A stretch of 29,582 nt of DNA from positions 580,356 through 609,937 of the forward strand of contig PJRA01000443.1 in NCBI GenBank assembly GCA_016987375.1, given 5' to 3'. How positions within the stretch are numbered: position 1 is the first letter of the stretch; every line of letters begins with the position of its first letter. Origin of the DNA: Brachionus koreanus. Taxonomy: Eukaryota > Rotifera > Eurotatoria > Ploima > Brachionidae. The notes beneath the pieces were generated by a model. The model was not told the origin of the DNA, made no database searches, and was given only the letters and a program-made list of their open reading frames with translations. Made by a program: the position numbers and the translations under genes. Below are positions 11,095-19,231 of the stretch, one piece after another.

Positions 11095-11295
11095 TTTTTT
11101 TAAATTCGAACTTAAGAAGAACCAAAATACATTATTTAAATTCTGATAATATTCTTTGATCATTAGTTCAAGTCGTTTCTTACTAAGAAACGAAATGTCT
11201 ACATGGTAGACATGTTGATTGACCGCTAAACCATTAGGTACAAAATATGGTTCGTATATTATGAGCAGTGATAAAGTCAACTAGAACATTAATTC
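11095..11295 (-). pseudogene. Second, older mariner transposase fragment
   Basis: The translation EPYFVPNGLAVNQHVYH, followed by LSKKRLELMIKEYYQNLNNV and FWFFLSSN, parallels the neighbouring copy (KPLFRLSKSVAINSDVY, LNKRLLPFIHKYHEDLDYV, FWLDLASAHY). Upstream in another frame VLVDFITAHNI matches VLVWIAISDRD, so there is at least one frameshift. The second catalytic Asp (FWxDL) is lost here (FWFFL). The fragment breaks off just after this point. It represents about 60 residues of the catalytic core and cannot be functional. Confidence 0.65.
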
Positions 11296-11331
11296 TCTTG
11301 GTTAGCATTTAAATGAGGTCTCTTGTGTTTT

Positions 11332-12323
11332 TTAAACTTTTTGATGTTTGTATACTTTTTTAAAATCGTGACCGATTTTTCTGAGCTTTGCTTTGACCCC
11401 CGTCATAAGGGGTTTCACAAAATTTAAGTCAAATTCCTTCAACTTTAATTTAATGCGGTTAATCAGCTGTTGCTCTGTTGAGGCTTGCCAACCTCCCTCG
11501 TATACTTTTTCACTCAAACAACCCCAAAATTTTTCGTTTGGGCGCGCTTGAGGGACATTTGGCGGGTTGATATCTTTGGTCACATAATTTACATTTTCGT
11601 TCATCCATGTTGTGCTTACCATAGAATAGTGAGCAGACGCTAAGTCAAGCCAAAAAACGTAGTCAAGGTCTTCATGATACTTATGTATAAATGGGAGCAG
11701 TCGTTTATTCAAGCATTCGTCGATATAGACATCGGAATTGATGGCAACCGACTTTGATAATCGAAAAAGAGGCTTAGACATATCTCGATCAGATATGGCT
11801 ATCCAAACAAGCACCTTCTTTGGAAACTTCTCTTTTCCAGCAAACCGAACACTGTCCAGACTAGTAGTAGACTAGTAGACTTGTCATTTGTGTAATATCC
11901 AGCATTTCCTGGCATGTTGTCGCCCGCCAAAGTAAAGTACTTTTCGTCGTCCANNNNNNNNNNNNNNNNNNNNNNNNNNNNNNNNNNNNNNNNNNNNNNN
12001 NNNNNNNNNNNNNNNNNNNNNNNNNNNNNNNNNNNNNNNNNNNNNNNNNNNNNNNNNNNNNNNNNNNNNNNNNNNNNNNNNNNNNNNNNNNNNNNNNNNN
12101 NNNNNNNNNNNNNNNNNNNNNNNNNNNNNNNNNNNNNNNNNNNNNNNNNNNNNNNNNNNNNNNNNNNNNNNNNNNNNNNNNNNNNNNNNNNNNNNNNNNN
12201 NNNNNNNNNNNNNNNNNNNNNNNNNNNNNNNNNNNNNNNNNNNNNNNNNNNNNNNNNNNNNNNNNNNNNNNNNNNNNNNNNNNNNNNNNNNNNNNNNNNN
12301 NNNNNNNNNNNNNNAGTCCCATT
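11332..12323 (-). pseudogene. Tc1/mariner-type transposase, frameshifted and gap-interrupted
   Basis: The transposase would cut and paste the surrounding element. The likely ATG is at about 12321-12323 (ATGGGACT, at the edge of the N run), and the stop is at 11332. The N-terminal DNA-binding half falls in the 361 N. On the other side the catalytic domain reads DDEKYFTLAGDNMPGNAGYY (first D), then after a frame change SVRFAGKEKFPKKVLVWIAI, FWLDLASAHYS (second D) and NVPQARPNEKFWG (E). The break lies at about 11864-11885, in a repetitive CTACTAGT-rich stretch. Thirty-six residues separate the second Asp from the Glu. With the gap filled the protein would be near 330 residues, typical for the family. 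I rate it dead unless the frame change is an assembly error. Confidence 0.8.
11954..12314. other. Assembly gap (361 N)
   Basis: A run of N falls inside the mariner element. The gap may mark unresolved repeat copies, so its true length may differ. Confidence 0.99.
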
Positions 12324-12456
12324 TTAAAATTTTTTTTTTGCAATATTATAGCTAATTCTTACTAGTTTATAAATAAATATATATATGATCTCCTGATCAT
12401 TTGCATGATCGGGCAAGTTAACTTAACTTTTGTCCATTTACTTATGGATCACCCGT

Positions 12457-12588
12457 TAGCTTCGTAGTTATTTTCGCAGGTTTACCACTTCCTTTTTCTC
12501 TATTGAAAGTTATGCCTTTTTCTATAATATCTAGCCAACGATCAACAGAACGTTTTTGTATCCAAGACCAATGAATCGCTTTACAACT
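12457..12588 (-). pseudogene. Mariner-type transposase helix-turn-helix fragment
   Basis: Outside the right terminal repeat, the minus strand encodes KRSVDRWLDIIEKGITFNRE followed by KGSGKPAKITTK. This is the second helix-turn-helix and GRPR-like linker of a Tc1/mariner transposase (usual pattern: ..V.RW...IE.G....R..GSGRP.KI). The frame ends at the element junction. It looks like the N-terminal part of a different copy, interrupted by insertion at a TA. Confidence 0.6.
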
Positions 12589-12818
12589 TCAGCTTAATGT
12601 AAATTTGGTTACTTTTTACAAATTTTTTTAGAAGTTTTTTTTTTTTTACTAACAACTTATCGAAAATTCAAAATAAAATTTATCATTACCATAAACTTAA
12701 TAAACTTTTTAAATCTAACTTTGTAAATTATTATTTATTAAACTGAAATTTTAAAATAAATCAAAATATTCGATTTTTGAAAATTTAAATTAGACAAAAC
12801 ATTTTTCTTTCACTAAAT

Positions 12819-13184
12819 TTATTTTTTCTTTGTTAAATTTAAATATTTTTTAGGATCAAATTTGACAGATTTGTCAAATATTTGACTAACTGATTCACTT
12901 GATTTTCGTTCACCTTTACCAGACATTTGTCTCTTGAGTATTCTTCTTTTTTTCTCGGTTTCACTCAACTGATTCAAATCAAATGGTAGATTTATAATGG
13001 CAATTGGTTCGTGATATTTTATTCTAATGGATGATCCATCCGGTTTGACAAGAGTCACGGGATACATTCGGGCATAAACCGGACGTTTAATGGTATTTAA
13101 AGATGCTCTATAGCTTGCACTCCGTGTCATCAAACTCATACAAGACAATTTTTCTACACCATTCTCTATTAAACTTTTAAACAT
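12819..13184 (-). CDS. MRPL55: Mitochondrial large ribosomal subunit protein mL55
   Basis: mL55 is an animal-specific protein of the mitochondrial large ribosomal subunit. The single exon encodes 121 residues. The core RPVYARMYPVTLVKPDGSSI and RIKYHEPIAIINLPFDLNQL, followed by SETEKKRRILKRQ, matches the conserved block of the family (R-x-YARxYP-x-LVxPDGS-x-I-x-I-x-YxEP-x-x-I-x-LP-x-DL). The N-terminus (MFKSLIENGVEKLSCMSLMT) has no acidic residues beyond one Glu pair and could act as a mitochondrial targeting peptide. I chose the ATG at 13184; the preceding in-frame codons are not ATG. AG lies one base upstream after TTTTATTCCTTTG, a splice-acceptor-like context. It is the third gene in a minus-strand run, 190 bp after the COG5 stop. 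Confidence 0.85.
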   Translation of the reverse strand: MFKSLIENGVEKLSCMSLMTRSASYRASLNTIKRPVYARMYPVTLVKPDGSSIRIKYHEPIAIINLPFDLNQLSETEKKRRILKRQMSGKGERKSSESVSQIFDKSVKFDPKKYLNLTKKK

Positions 13185-13374
13185 TCTCAAAGGAATAAAA
13201 TTTTTAATTTAATAAAAAAAAAAAATAATTTAAGACGCGCAGGACTTCGTCTATTTTTAATTTTTTTTTTTTTTTTATTCAATAAAAAATATGCTTAAAA
13301 ATAATTTAAAAAAAGTATCTACAAATTTAAATCTAGAAAAAAAAAATGATTAATTAAAGAAAATAATTGGAATG

Positions 13375-16050
13375 TTAGGACACATTTAGAATACTTTGTA
13401 GACCTTTTTCTAAAATACGAAACATAAGTGGATAAATAGTGGTAAATGTTTTTTCTTTGCGTTGTTTAACTGACTGAACATAGGATTCAAGACAACTTTG
13501 AATAATCATCAATCGTTCTCTTTCATTTCTATGCTTATCAAGCCAGTCTAAATATTTTGACAAAGTCCAATTGCCAAGACATTCATGAGGTGATTTTAAA
13601 TCATCTGGAGCATATGAGAACAAGTAATGGAGCAATACATGATAAGGCAATGACTCTGACAGCACCTCAGAGTAATGTGACTCATCTACTATATCTGCGC
13701 CCAAGTTAGACTCTTGATCAACTTTGAAGGGAGATTCCAACTGCAACAAATGCCTAAATGCCTTTAAATTTTTATAATAAACAGTCAAATCGGTTAATTT
13801 AGGTGTGAGATAAATTTTAATAATTTCCTCGATTTGTTCAGAGTCGGCCTTTAGTCTTGACCGGGCCGATTCTTTCATTGGACGCATTAGACTTGCATTT
13901 TGAATAAACAACTCAATGCATGCCACAGATATTTGCTTCATGTACTCGTCTAATACTTCCTTGCACTTGTACATTTGAAGATAATCCTGCGATATTCTTT
14001 GCACAACTTGCTGCAATTCTTTAACATACAACGAACTTGATTGTGCTTGAGCAAAGTCTTCTTGGTGCATGGTGAACAAAACAGCTTGTACACAGCTACA
14101 CGCTGACTCGACAAACGGTCTGAGTGAATTTTCTTCAAAAGTGACCAGAGATTTTAAGGAATTAAAAATTTTCTCTTTGTATTTAGACTCTAAATTTTGG
14201 CCATTGACTATATTTTCCAATTGCTGGATTAGATCATGAGTCAAGTTAACATAGTCTAAATTTTTCATTTGAATTTGATATGGAGGACCTGTCGAAAAAG
14301 AAAATATGCTCTTGGTGCCTCCAATGCTGGCACCTTGACTTGAACTTACAATCTGATTTAGCTCTGCTATTAAAGTGTTCATAAATTGTTCTGCTTTGTT
14401 CGAATACAATTGTATTGATTTGCATACATTTGCTATTATTTTGTCACTAAACGATGTCGAAAACGATGTGTAGTGAATTTTTTTTTTCAATAATTGCAAT
14501 GAATTGCCAACTGCTTGTTCTGAACTAAAATTATCATATTGCAAACATTGTAAATGAGTTTGAATAGCTTTAACAAAATTTTGCAAGTCAGTCTGATTCA
14601 ATTCACCTGAAAATATTAAATTTATCGGATTAAATAGTTGATTAAGACTTTTGGCCAAAAATGAATTTTCCAATTCGATGAAACAATTTCTTAAAATTTC
14701 GTACCCATTTGAATAAGTTGTTTTTGTTTCCACACTGTATCTGTATTTGTCGACTAGTGGATTCAATTGAATGAGCCGGAGCCAAAGCTCATTGGCCAGC
14801 TTTAAAACTTTGGTGTATTCATCCTGCAGTGCTTGCTTAACATGATTCGATTTAGTGACAGCATTCTGAATTGCTTGGGCCAAAATTTGACACAACAATC
14901 GCCAATGATAGTACAAAAATTCAACTGACTGCTTTTGGTCGTACACATGTGTGCAACAAATAGACTCATAGTACCTTACTTGACCATTTTCTAATAAAAA
15001 CATATTTTGCTTTAAAATTTCATCAAATTTTATTTCCTCTAAATAAAGCACACTTGTGACCAGATCTCTTTTCTTTTCCAAAATAGCCTGCAATTGATAG
15101 ACTTGAGAACACGAGTCGTACATTAGATCCATTAGTTTTTCGAGGTTGTTCCACAGCTGAGCTCTAAAATTGCTCATTTGTCCAATACTAGGCATGGTTG
15201 ACCTGCCTGGAAACTGACTTGATGACGACATGAAGCCCATAGAGGCCGATGACTGCAAATTTGCCATCGAACCTGTTGACTGAAGAGTCAAATTGGTCGA
15301 GTCGAGCAGCTCTTGGGACTTTTTCGAAAAATTGTTCTCATTTGTTTTCAAGCAGTCGACAAGTTTTTTGTCCAAAATTCCCAACAAATAAAACACTTGC
15401 AGTGAAATGCCAATTTGGTTTTGATCCTGATGAGCTATTCCCTTTTCAAGTATAACATGCGACAATTCTTCGATTTCGCGTCGAGATTTGTGCGCAAAGA
15501 GAACATCATTCTCAATGCACTCGATGCCTGAGGTGTCAAAATTTTTAAACAAAATGTCCAACTCACTTAAATTCTGTGCCGATTTGACTATTTCTTTTAC
15601 GCCTTTTTCCATTGACGATCTCAAATTGGATCCGTGTTGCAAGATGCCTTTGATTCTGCGAAGAGTGTCACATGTAGCCTGTAGTCGAGAGAGCTGCGCT
15701 ACGCGCAAATTAAGCTCATTGAATGGAGTGTCGATTTTGATGCGTAGTCTGTCAGACGTGCTTTTAATCGAAGAAATTCTTGTCTGCACCATGCTTAGCA
15801 TTTCCTCGAGTGTTTCAATGTTTACAGTTTGATGAAGCAAGCTTTCATGATTGGCGCTCACTTGTTCCTTTATTTCCTTGTCTAAGGTGTTGATGCTTGT
15901 GGCCAAGTTAGCCAGATGCTCGCTTAGTTGACTCGTCTTGGCCAGAGCTGAGCTAAAGCTTTTTACGTCAAAGTCCTCCTTGTTGAATTCAGCCGAGTTG
16001 ATCGGCTCGCCCAAGCCTTCAATCCATGACTTGACACACTCAGAGCTCAT
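13375..16050 (-). CDS. COG5: Conserved oligomeric Golgi complex subunit 5
   Basis: COG5 belongs to lobe B of the COG tethering complex, which captures retrograde vesicles at the Golgi. The uninterrupted frame encodes 891 residues, slightly longer than human COG5. The N-terminus is coiled coil: SLLHQTVNIETLEEMLSMVQ, then LRVAQLSRLQATCDTLRRIK. Family blocks follow: SGIECIENDVLF, NQIGISLQVFYLLGIL, GRSTMPSIGQ, RAQLWNNLEKLMD, AKSLNQLFNPINLIF, TMHQEDFAQ, IELFIQNASLMRPM, and the C-terminal KYLDWLDKHRNERERLMIIQ and LESYVQSVKQRKEK. A Ser-rich insert (residues about 250-285) separates the coiled coil from the central region. It is intronless, unusual for a 2.7-kb animal gene in a region with split genes. 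The ATG follows TTTTTACTAG directly. It lies between UQCR10 (177 bp upstream) and mL55. Confidence 0.95.
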   Translation of the reverse strand: MSSECVKSWIEGLGEPINSAEFNKEDFDVKSFSSALAKTSQLSEHLANLATSINTLDKEIKEQVSANHESLLHQTVNIETLEEMLSMVQTRISSIKSTSDRLRIKIDTPFNELNLRVAQLSRLQATCDTLRRIKGILQHGSNLRSSMEKGVKEIVKSAQNLSELDILFKNFDTSGIECIENDVLFAHKSRREIEELSHVILEKGIAHQDQNQIGISLQVFYLLGILDKKLVDCLKTNENNFSKKSQELLDSTNLTLQSTGSMANLQSSASMGFMSSSSQFPGRSTMPSIGQMSNFRAQLWNNLEKLMDLMYDSCSQVYQLQAILEKKRDLVTSVLYLEEIKFDEILKQNMFLLENGQVRYYESICCTHVYDQKQSVEFLYYHWRLLCQILAQAIQNAVTKSNHVKQALQDEYTKVLKLANELWLRLIQLNPLVDKYRYSVETKTTYSNGYEILRNCFIELENSFLAKSLNQLFNPINLIFSGELNQTDLQNFVKAIQTHLQCLQYDNFSSEQAVGNSLQLLKKKIHYTSFSTSFSDKIIANVCKSIQLYSNKAEQFMNTLIAELNQIVSSSQGASIGGTKSIFSFSTGPPYQIQMKNLDYVNLTHDLIQQLENIVNGQNLESKYKEKIFNSLKSLVTFEENSLRPFVESACSCVQAVLFTMHQEDFAQAQSSSLYVKELQQVVQRISQDYLQMYKCKEVLDEYMKQISVACIELFIQNASLMRPMKESARSRLKADSEQIEEIIKIYLTPKLTDLTVYYKNLKAFRHLLQLESPFKVDQESNLGADIVDESHYSEVLSESLPYHVLLHYLFSYAPDDLKSPHECLGNWTLSKYLDWLDKHRNERERLMIIQSCLESYVQSVKQRKEKTFTTIYPLMFRILEKGLQSILNVS

Positions 16051-16227
16051 CTAGTAAAAATTAAACACATCATTTTGACAAAAAAAAGTCACTAAAATGG
16101 ACACAACTCCATCTAAATTTAAAGAAATAAAAACAATTTTAAAATTAATCAAATTTTTTATTTAAAAATAATCTATTTTTTGGCATTATTTAAGAAAAGT
16201 TCGTCAGAGTTTTTCTTCTAATAAGTT

Positions 16228-16428
16228 TTATTCTTCTTCTTCTTCTTGACCTTGTCCGTATAAGTGTTTGATGTCGTGCCATTGTTTACCTTTGTTTATA
16301 GTATTGAAAATAGAGTCGCTGAATCCATCGGCAAAGCGTTCAAAAAAGAAAGCGCCAGCACACAAAGTCAGAAAGTATGTTGACGATTTTTTGAAGAAAA
16401 TACTGTAGATTTGTCCGCCCAAAGCCAT
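16228..16428 (-). CDS. UQCR10: Cytochrome b-c1 complex subunit 9
   Basis: This small subunit of respiratory complex III sits in the inner mitochondrial membrane and stabilises the complex near cytochrome c1. The single exon encodes 66 residues (human 63). It has the family layout: a short amphipathic start (IYSIFFKKSSTY), one membrane helix (FLTLCAGAFFFERFADGF), and the soluble tail INKGKQWHDIKHLYG, matching the family's INEGKLWKHIKHKYE pattern. The C-terminus ends in five Glu residues encoded by a GAA/GAG run. AG lies two bases upstream of the ATG (AAACCTAGCTATG). It is the first gene of the minus-strand run UQCR10-COG5-mL55. Confidence 0.93.
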   Translation of the reverse strand: MALGGQIYSIFFKKSSTYFLTLCAGAFFFERFADGFSDSIFNTINKGKQWHDIKHLYGQGQEEEEE

Positions 16429-17239
16429 AGCTAGGTTTGTCTCAAAATATTTGAATCTAAAAATTAAAGAAATCGTTCAAATACGTGCTGAAAAAGAACT
16501 GGTGAAATCAAAGCTTGATGCATAAGAGAATCAAATATGCATTATTTAGAAATATTTTTCTATACGTGAATTGAATTAGTTTTTTCTGCTCATAGCTTTA
16601 TTATATTGCTAGCTAAAAAAATCAAATATTTTGCAAGATTTCAAATTTAAAAGCGTCAATTTTTTGTTAATTTAGTTTTTTTCTATTTTCATATTTTATT
16701 ATTTTTAAATTAACAATTTTAAAATATCTACTTAAAATTATCAATTAATGCAAAAAATATAGAGTTCAGAAATTTTTTTTTTTTAATTTTTTAATAAAAA
16801 TCATCTTAATATTTATGAAAATTTATATCGTAGCAAAATTTAATCAATTAAATTAGTATATTCTTTTAAAAACAAAAGTGTACAGAAATTTTCTGATGTC
16901 AAAAAGAAATGTAAATTATATTTATATAAAAAAAGTAAATTTTCTTAAAATTGAATTATTGTTCTAGTAATTTAATCTTACATGAGCCAAGACAACTAAT
17001 CGTATAATCACAAATATTAACAAGATTTAATTAATATGTAGCAAAATGAGATTCAGTCTATTAATTATCCTTTTGTATTTTCAAAGACATTCTTTTCATA
17101 TTTTTTTTATTACTTTAAATTTTATCAAAATTTTTGTAAGCCTTTACAATAAGGTTATTAAATAAAATGTTATGTATTAATATTCTTTATCTTATTATTG
17201 TACCGTAATAAGATAAATTTTTTGCCCAATTTGTTTCAT
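16429..17239. other. AT-rich intergenic DNA upstream of UQCR10
   Basis: No coding segment is seen. The first 100 bases contain the UQCR10 leader; the rest is A/T-rich with no recognisable element. Confidence 0.45.
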
Positions 17240-17590
17240 CATTCGCTTCTTGTGGAGTATATGGTCATTACTTTTGAATTCAACACAAGTCGATCTTTTG
17301 CCTTAATCCTTGCTTCTCCCCATGTTATTCCCATTTAGATGAGGTCTTTTGTGATTATTGACCTCCTCTCACTGCTGGTCTTCCTACCTTAAGTCTCCCT
17401 TGAAATGTCCATTGAAAGGCTTTTGTTGGTATCCTTTTTTCCTTCATTCTAGATCATCCCCAAGTAATCGCAGTCTATTGTTCTAAATGCATTGACTTAA
17501 TTTAGTTCTGAATTTGTTCTTTTGTTTAGGCTAGCATTTGACATTGTCTCAGGCCAGTGAATCCCCAGAATACTCTGCAGGCTTAAAGTG
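17240..17590 (-). pseudogene. Decayed non-LTR retrotransposon, extreme C-terminus of RT protein
   Basis: Read on the minus strand in shifting frames it gives LRLLGDDLE, then MKEKRIPTKAFQWTFQGRLK followed by VGRPAVR, then RSIITKDLI and MGITWGEARIKAKDRLV. This is the typical tail of endonuclease-reverse-transcriptase LINEs (pattern LRWLGHV-R, RIP..A..W...G.R..GRP...WR..I..DL, G.TW.EA...A.DR..W). Several frameshifts and stops make it dead. It differs from the 5590-6340 remnant, which is on the other strand and ends differently. Confidence 0.6.
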
Positions 17591-18074
17591 TGGAAGGTAT
17601 TCATACTTTTTTATTCACTCATTAGAGGAATTCTTGTTCTTGTAAAAATAAAATTAATATAATTAAATGTAGTTATTATAATGAAATTGAAACTATTTCA
17701 GTTGAAACTCAAAATACCAAGGGACATTCGACCCATTTCCATGGCACCGTATAATCAACCCTGTAATGTTCCTACTGAAACATTTTAAACTCAATGACTG
17801 GGCAACGCCAATTCCAATAATTTGTCCTCGCGACCAGCATATATATTAATTAATCTTTAAAACCATTTCTCTTTATTTCTAAAATAATTATTGTCAATAC
17901 TTTGGACTTTCCAAGAATTAGCTCTCTTTTTAAATTGCATGTCGACTTTTTATTTATATTAAAATTGTTAAAGACAAAAATTAAGACATATGTTTAGGTT
18001 TATTATTTAAAATTAAATTTAAAATAAAACAAGCACTTTATTTTTATTATAAATTGAAATTTTTAAAATCAGAA
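17591..18074. other. Intergenic DNA with a less AT-rich island
   Basis: Positions 17700-17850 have distinctly higher complexity than their flanks and an open frame of about 45 codons on the minus strand, next to the LINE remnant. I cannot identify the island; it may belong to the same or another old repeat. The POLE3 leader starts by about 18060. Confidence 0.4.
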
Positions 18075-18759
18075 ATGGCCGAAAGACCCGAAGACCTAAA
18101 TTTGCCAATAACAGTTGTACAACGAATTATTAAAGAATCGGTTTTTTAAAAAAATTTTAAACTAAAGCTTTAAAACTAATTCAATATTTAATCAAAAAAG
18201 CTTCCTGATGGTGTAATAGTCTCCAAAGAGGCCAGACAAACAATTTGCCGAGCATCTAGTGTATTTGTTCTTTATCTAACATCTTGTGCTTTGTCTCATG
18301 CGAATAAATCTAAGCGAAAAACTCTAGCTATCAATGACATAATGTCAGCTATTGGAGAAATGGAGTTTGAAGGCTTTATTCAACCATTAAACGAAATTCT
18401 ACAGTGTAAAATTTAATTTTAGCAAAAAAAATTAGTTTGAAATAAATTTAATTTAAATATTAAAAGATCGAAAAAATAATATTGGTCAAAATTCAAAAAC
18501 AAAATCAGCTACTGCAGGAAAGAAAGACAACAAGGCTGAAGAGGAGCCAGAGGATGAAGAAATTGACGAACAACAAGAAGATAATGCTAATGATGAAATT
18601 GAAGATGAAATTGAAGAAGAAAACCTTGACGAAGAGTCTGGTCGGAAAAATAAAAAGCGCAAAACTGAGACTGAAAACGATGAACCTGAACCTGTTGAAG
18701 AAAATAACTCTGACTCTAGCGATTCTGATCCAAGTGATTCAGAGGAAAAAATCGATTAA
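18075..18759 (+). CDS. POLE3: DNA polymerase epsilon subunit 3 (CHRAC17)
   Basis: POLE3 is a histone-fold protein that pairs with POLE4 in DNA polymerase epsilon and with CHRAC15 in the CHRAC chromatin remodeller, in the nucleus. Three exons, 18075-18140, 18201-18405 and 18467-18759, give 187 residues (human 147). The start [11 protein letters not shown] is the family signature. The histone fold (about 8-90) includes [50 protein letters not shown] and [16 protein letters not shown]. The tail, as in other animals, is Lys-rich then strongly acidic ([15 protein letters not shown] and later Ser/Asp-rich), here longer than usual. Introns are 60 and 61 bp; the first uses GTTTTT. AG lies two bases before the ATG. 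Confidence 0.95.
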
Positions 18760-18950
18760 TTTCTTTTTAAATATCATATAAAATAATTTTTACGATAATT
18801 ATATAATTTTGTAAATAAAATCTATCTAATTAAAATATTTTCATTTAAAATAAAAATATTTATTAAGAAAAAAAAATAAAGATAAAATTTTTTTGTCAGC
18901 TATTAAATAGTAAATTTTATTTTAATAAATTTAAAGTAGATTGTTGTATA

Positions 18951-19069
18951 GCAGTGATGGCCGAGTGGTTAAGGCGTCTGACTAGAATTTGATTTCTAAT
19001 CCATTTCAAAAATGGAGCACAGTGATCAGATGGGATTTTCCCGCGCAGGTTCAAATCCTGCTCACTGCG
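18951..19069 (+). tRNA. tRNA-Ser (anticodon AGA) with intron, copy 2
   Basis: It is base-for-base identical to the copy at 4201-4319, including the 37-nt intron (here 18988-19024). Identity extends through the terminator T-run and three more bases. The 5' flanks differ completely, so the repeated unit begins exactly at the mature 5' end. It lies between POLE3 and SMYD4, on the same strand as both. Confidence 0.95.
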
Positions 19070-19071
19070 AA

Positions 19072-19080
19072 TTTTTTTTT
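19072..19080 (+). terminator. RNA polymerase III T-run terminator
   Basis: Nine T residues follow the second tRNA-Ser gene, identical in spacing to copy 1. Confidence 0.85.
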
Positions 19081-19231
19081 AAATTCTAGATCCTCTAATA
19101 ATCAGTTTGTCATTACAAAATAAAATAAAAATTATTTGCTAAGACATTTTTTTAGTCACTAAAAAATATTATATAAAAAAATATTTTTTTTCTAATTTAA
19201 TAATAAAAATAATTGTGAATAATGTAAAAAA

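Larger units (their letters stand above)
11022..12456 (-). mobile_element. Tc1/mariner-superfamily element with an internal assembly gap
   Basis: Left end (plus strand, 11022 onward) is ACGGGTGTAGAAAACAAAATGG; right end (minus strand, 12456 inward) is ACGGGTGATCCATAAGTAAATGG, and similarity continues a further dozen bases inward (ACAAAA-TTAA). Both ends are flanked by TA (11020-11021 and 12457-12458), the target of this superfamily. The length of 1435 bp fits a mariner-type element. It encodes a transposase on the minus strand, interrupted by 361 N, and holds an extra, older transposase fragment near its left end. It is inserted beside or within further mariner pieces. Confidence 0.65.

Noticed and set aside
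11861..12343. Long open frames running through the N gap on both strands
   Set aside because: They are open only because N codons cannot be stops; the plus-strand one has no coding features.
15488..15832. 114-codon plus-strand frame opposite COG5
   Set aside because: Antisense shadow of a conserved coding region; no independent signals.
18482..18781. 99-codon Lys/Leu-rich frame overlapping POLE3 exon 3
   Set aside because: It is the wrong frame of the acidic tail; the spliced frame matches POLE3.
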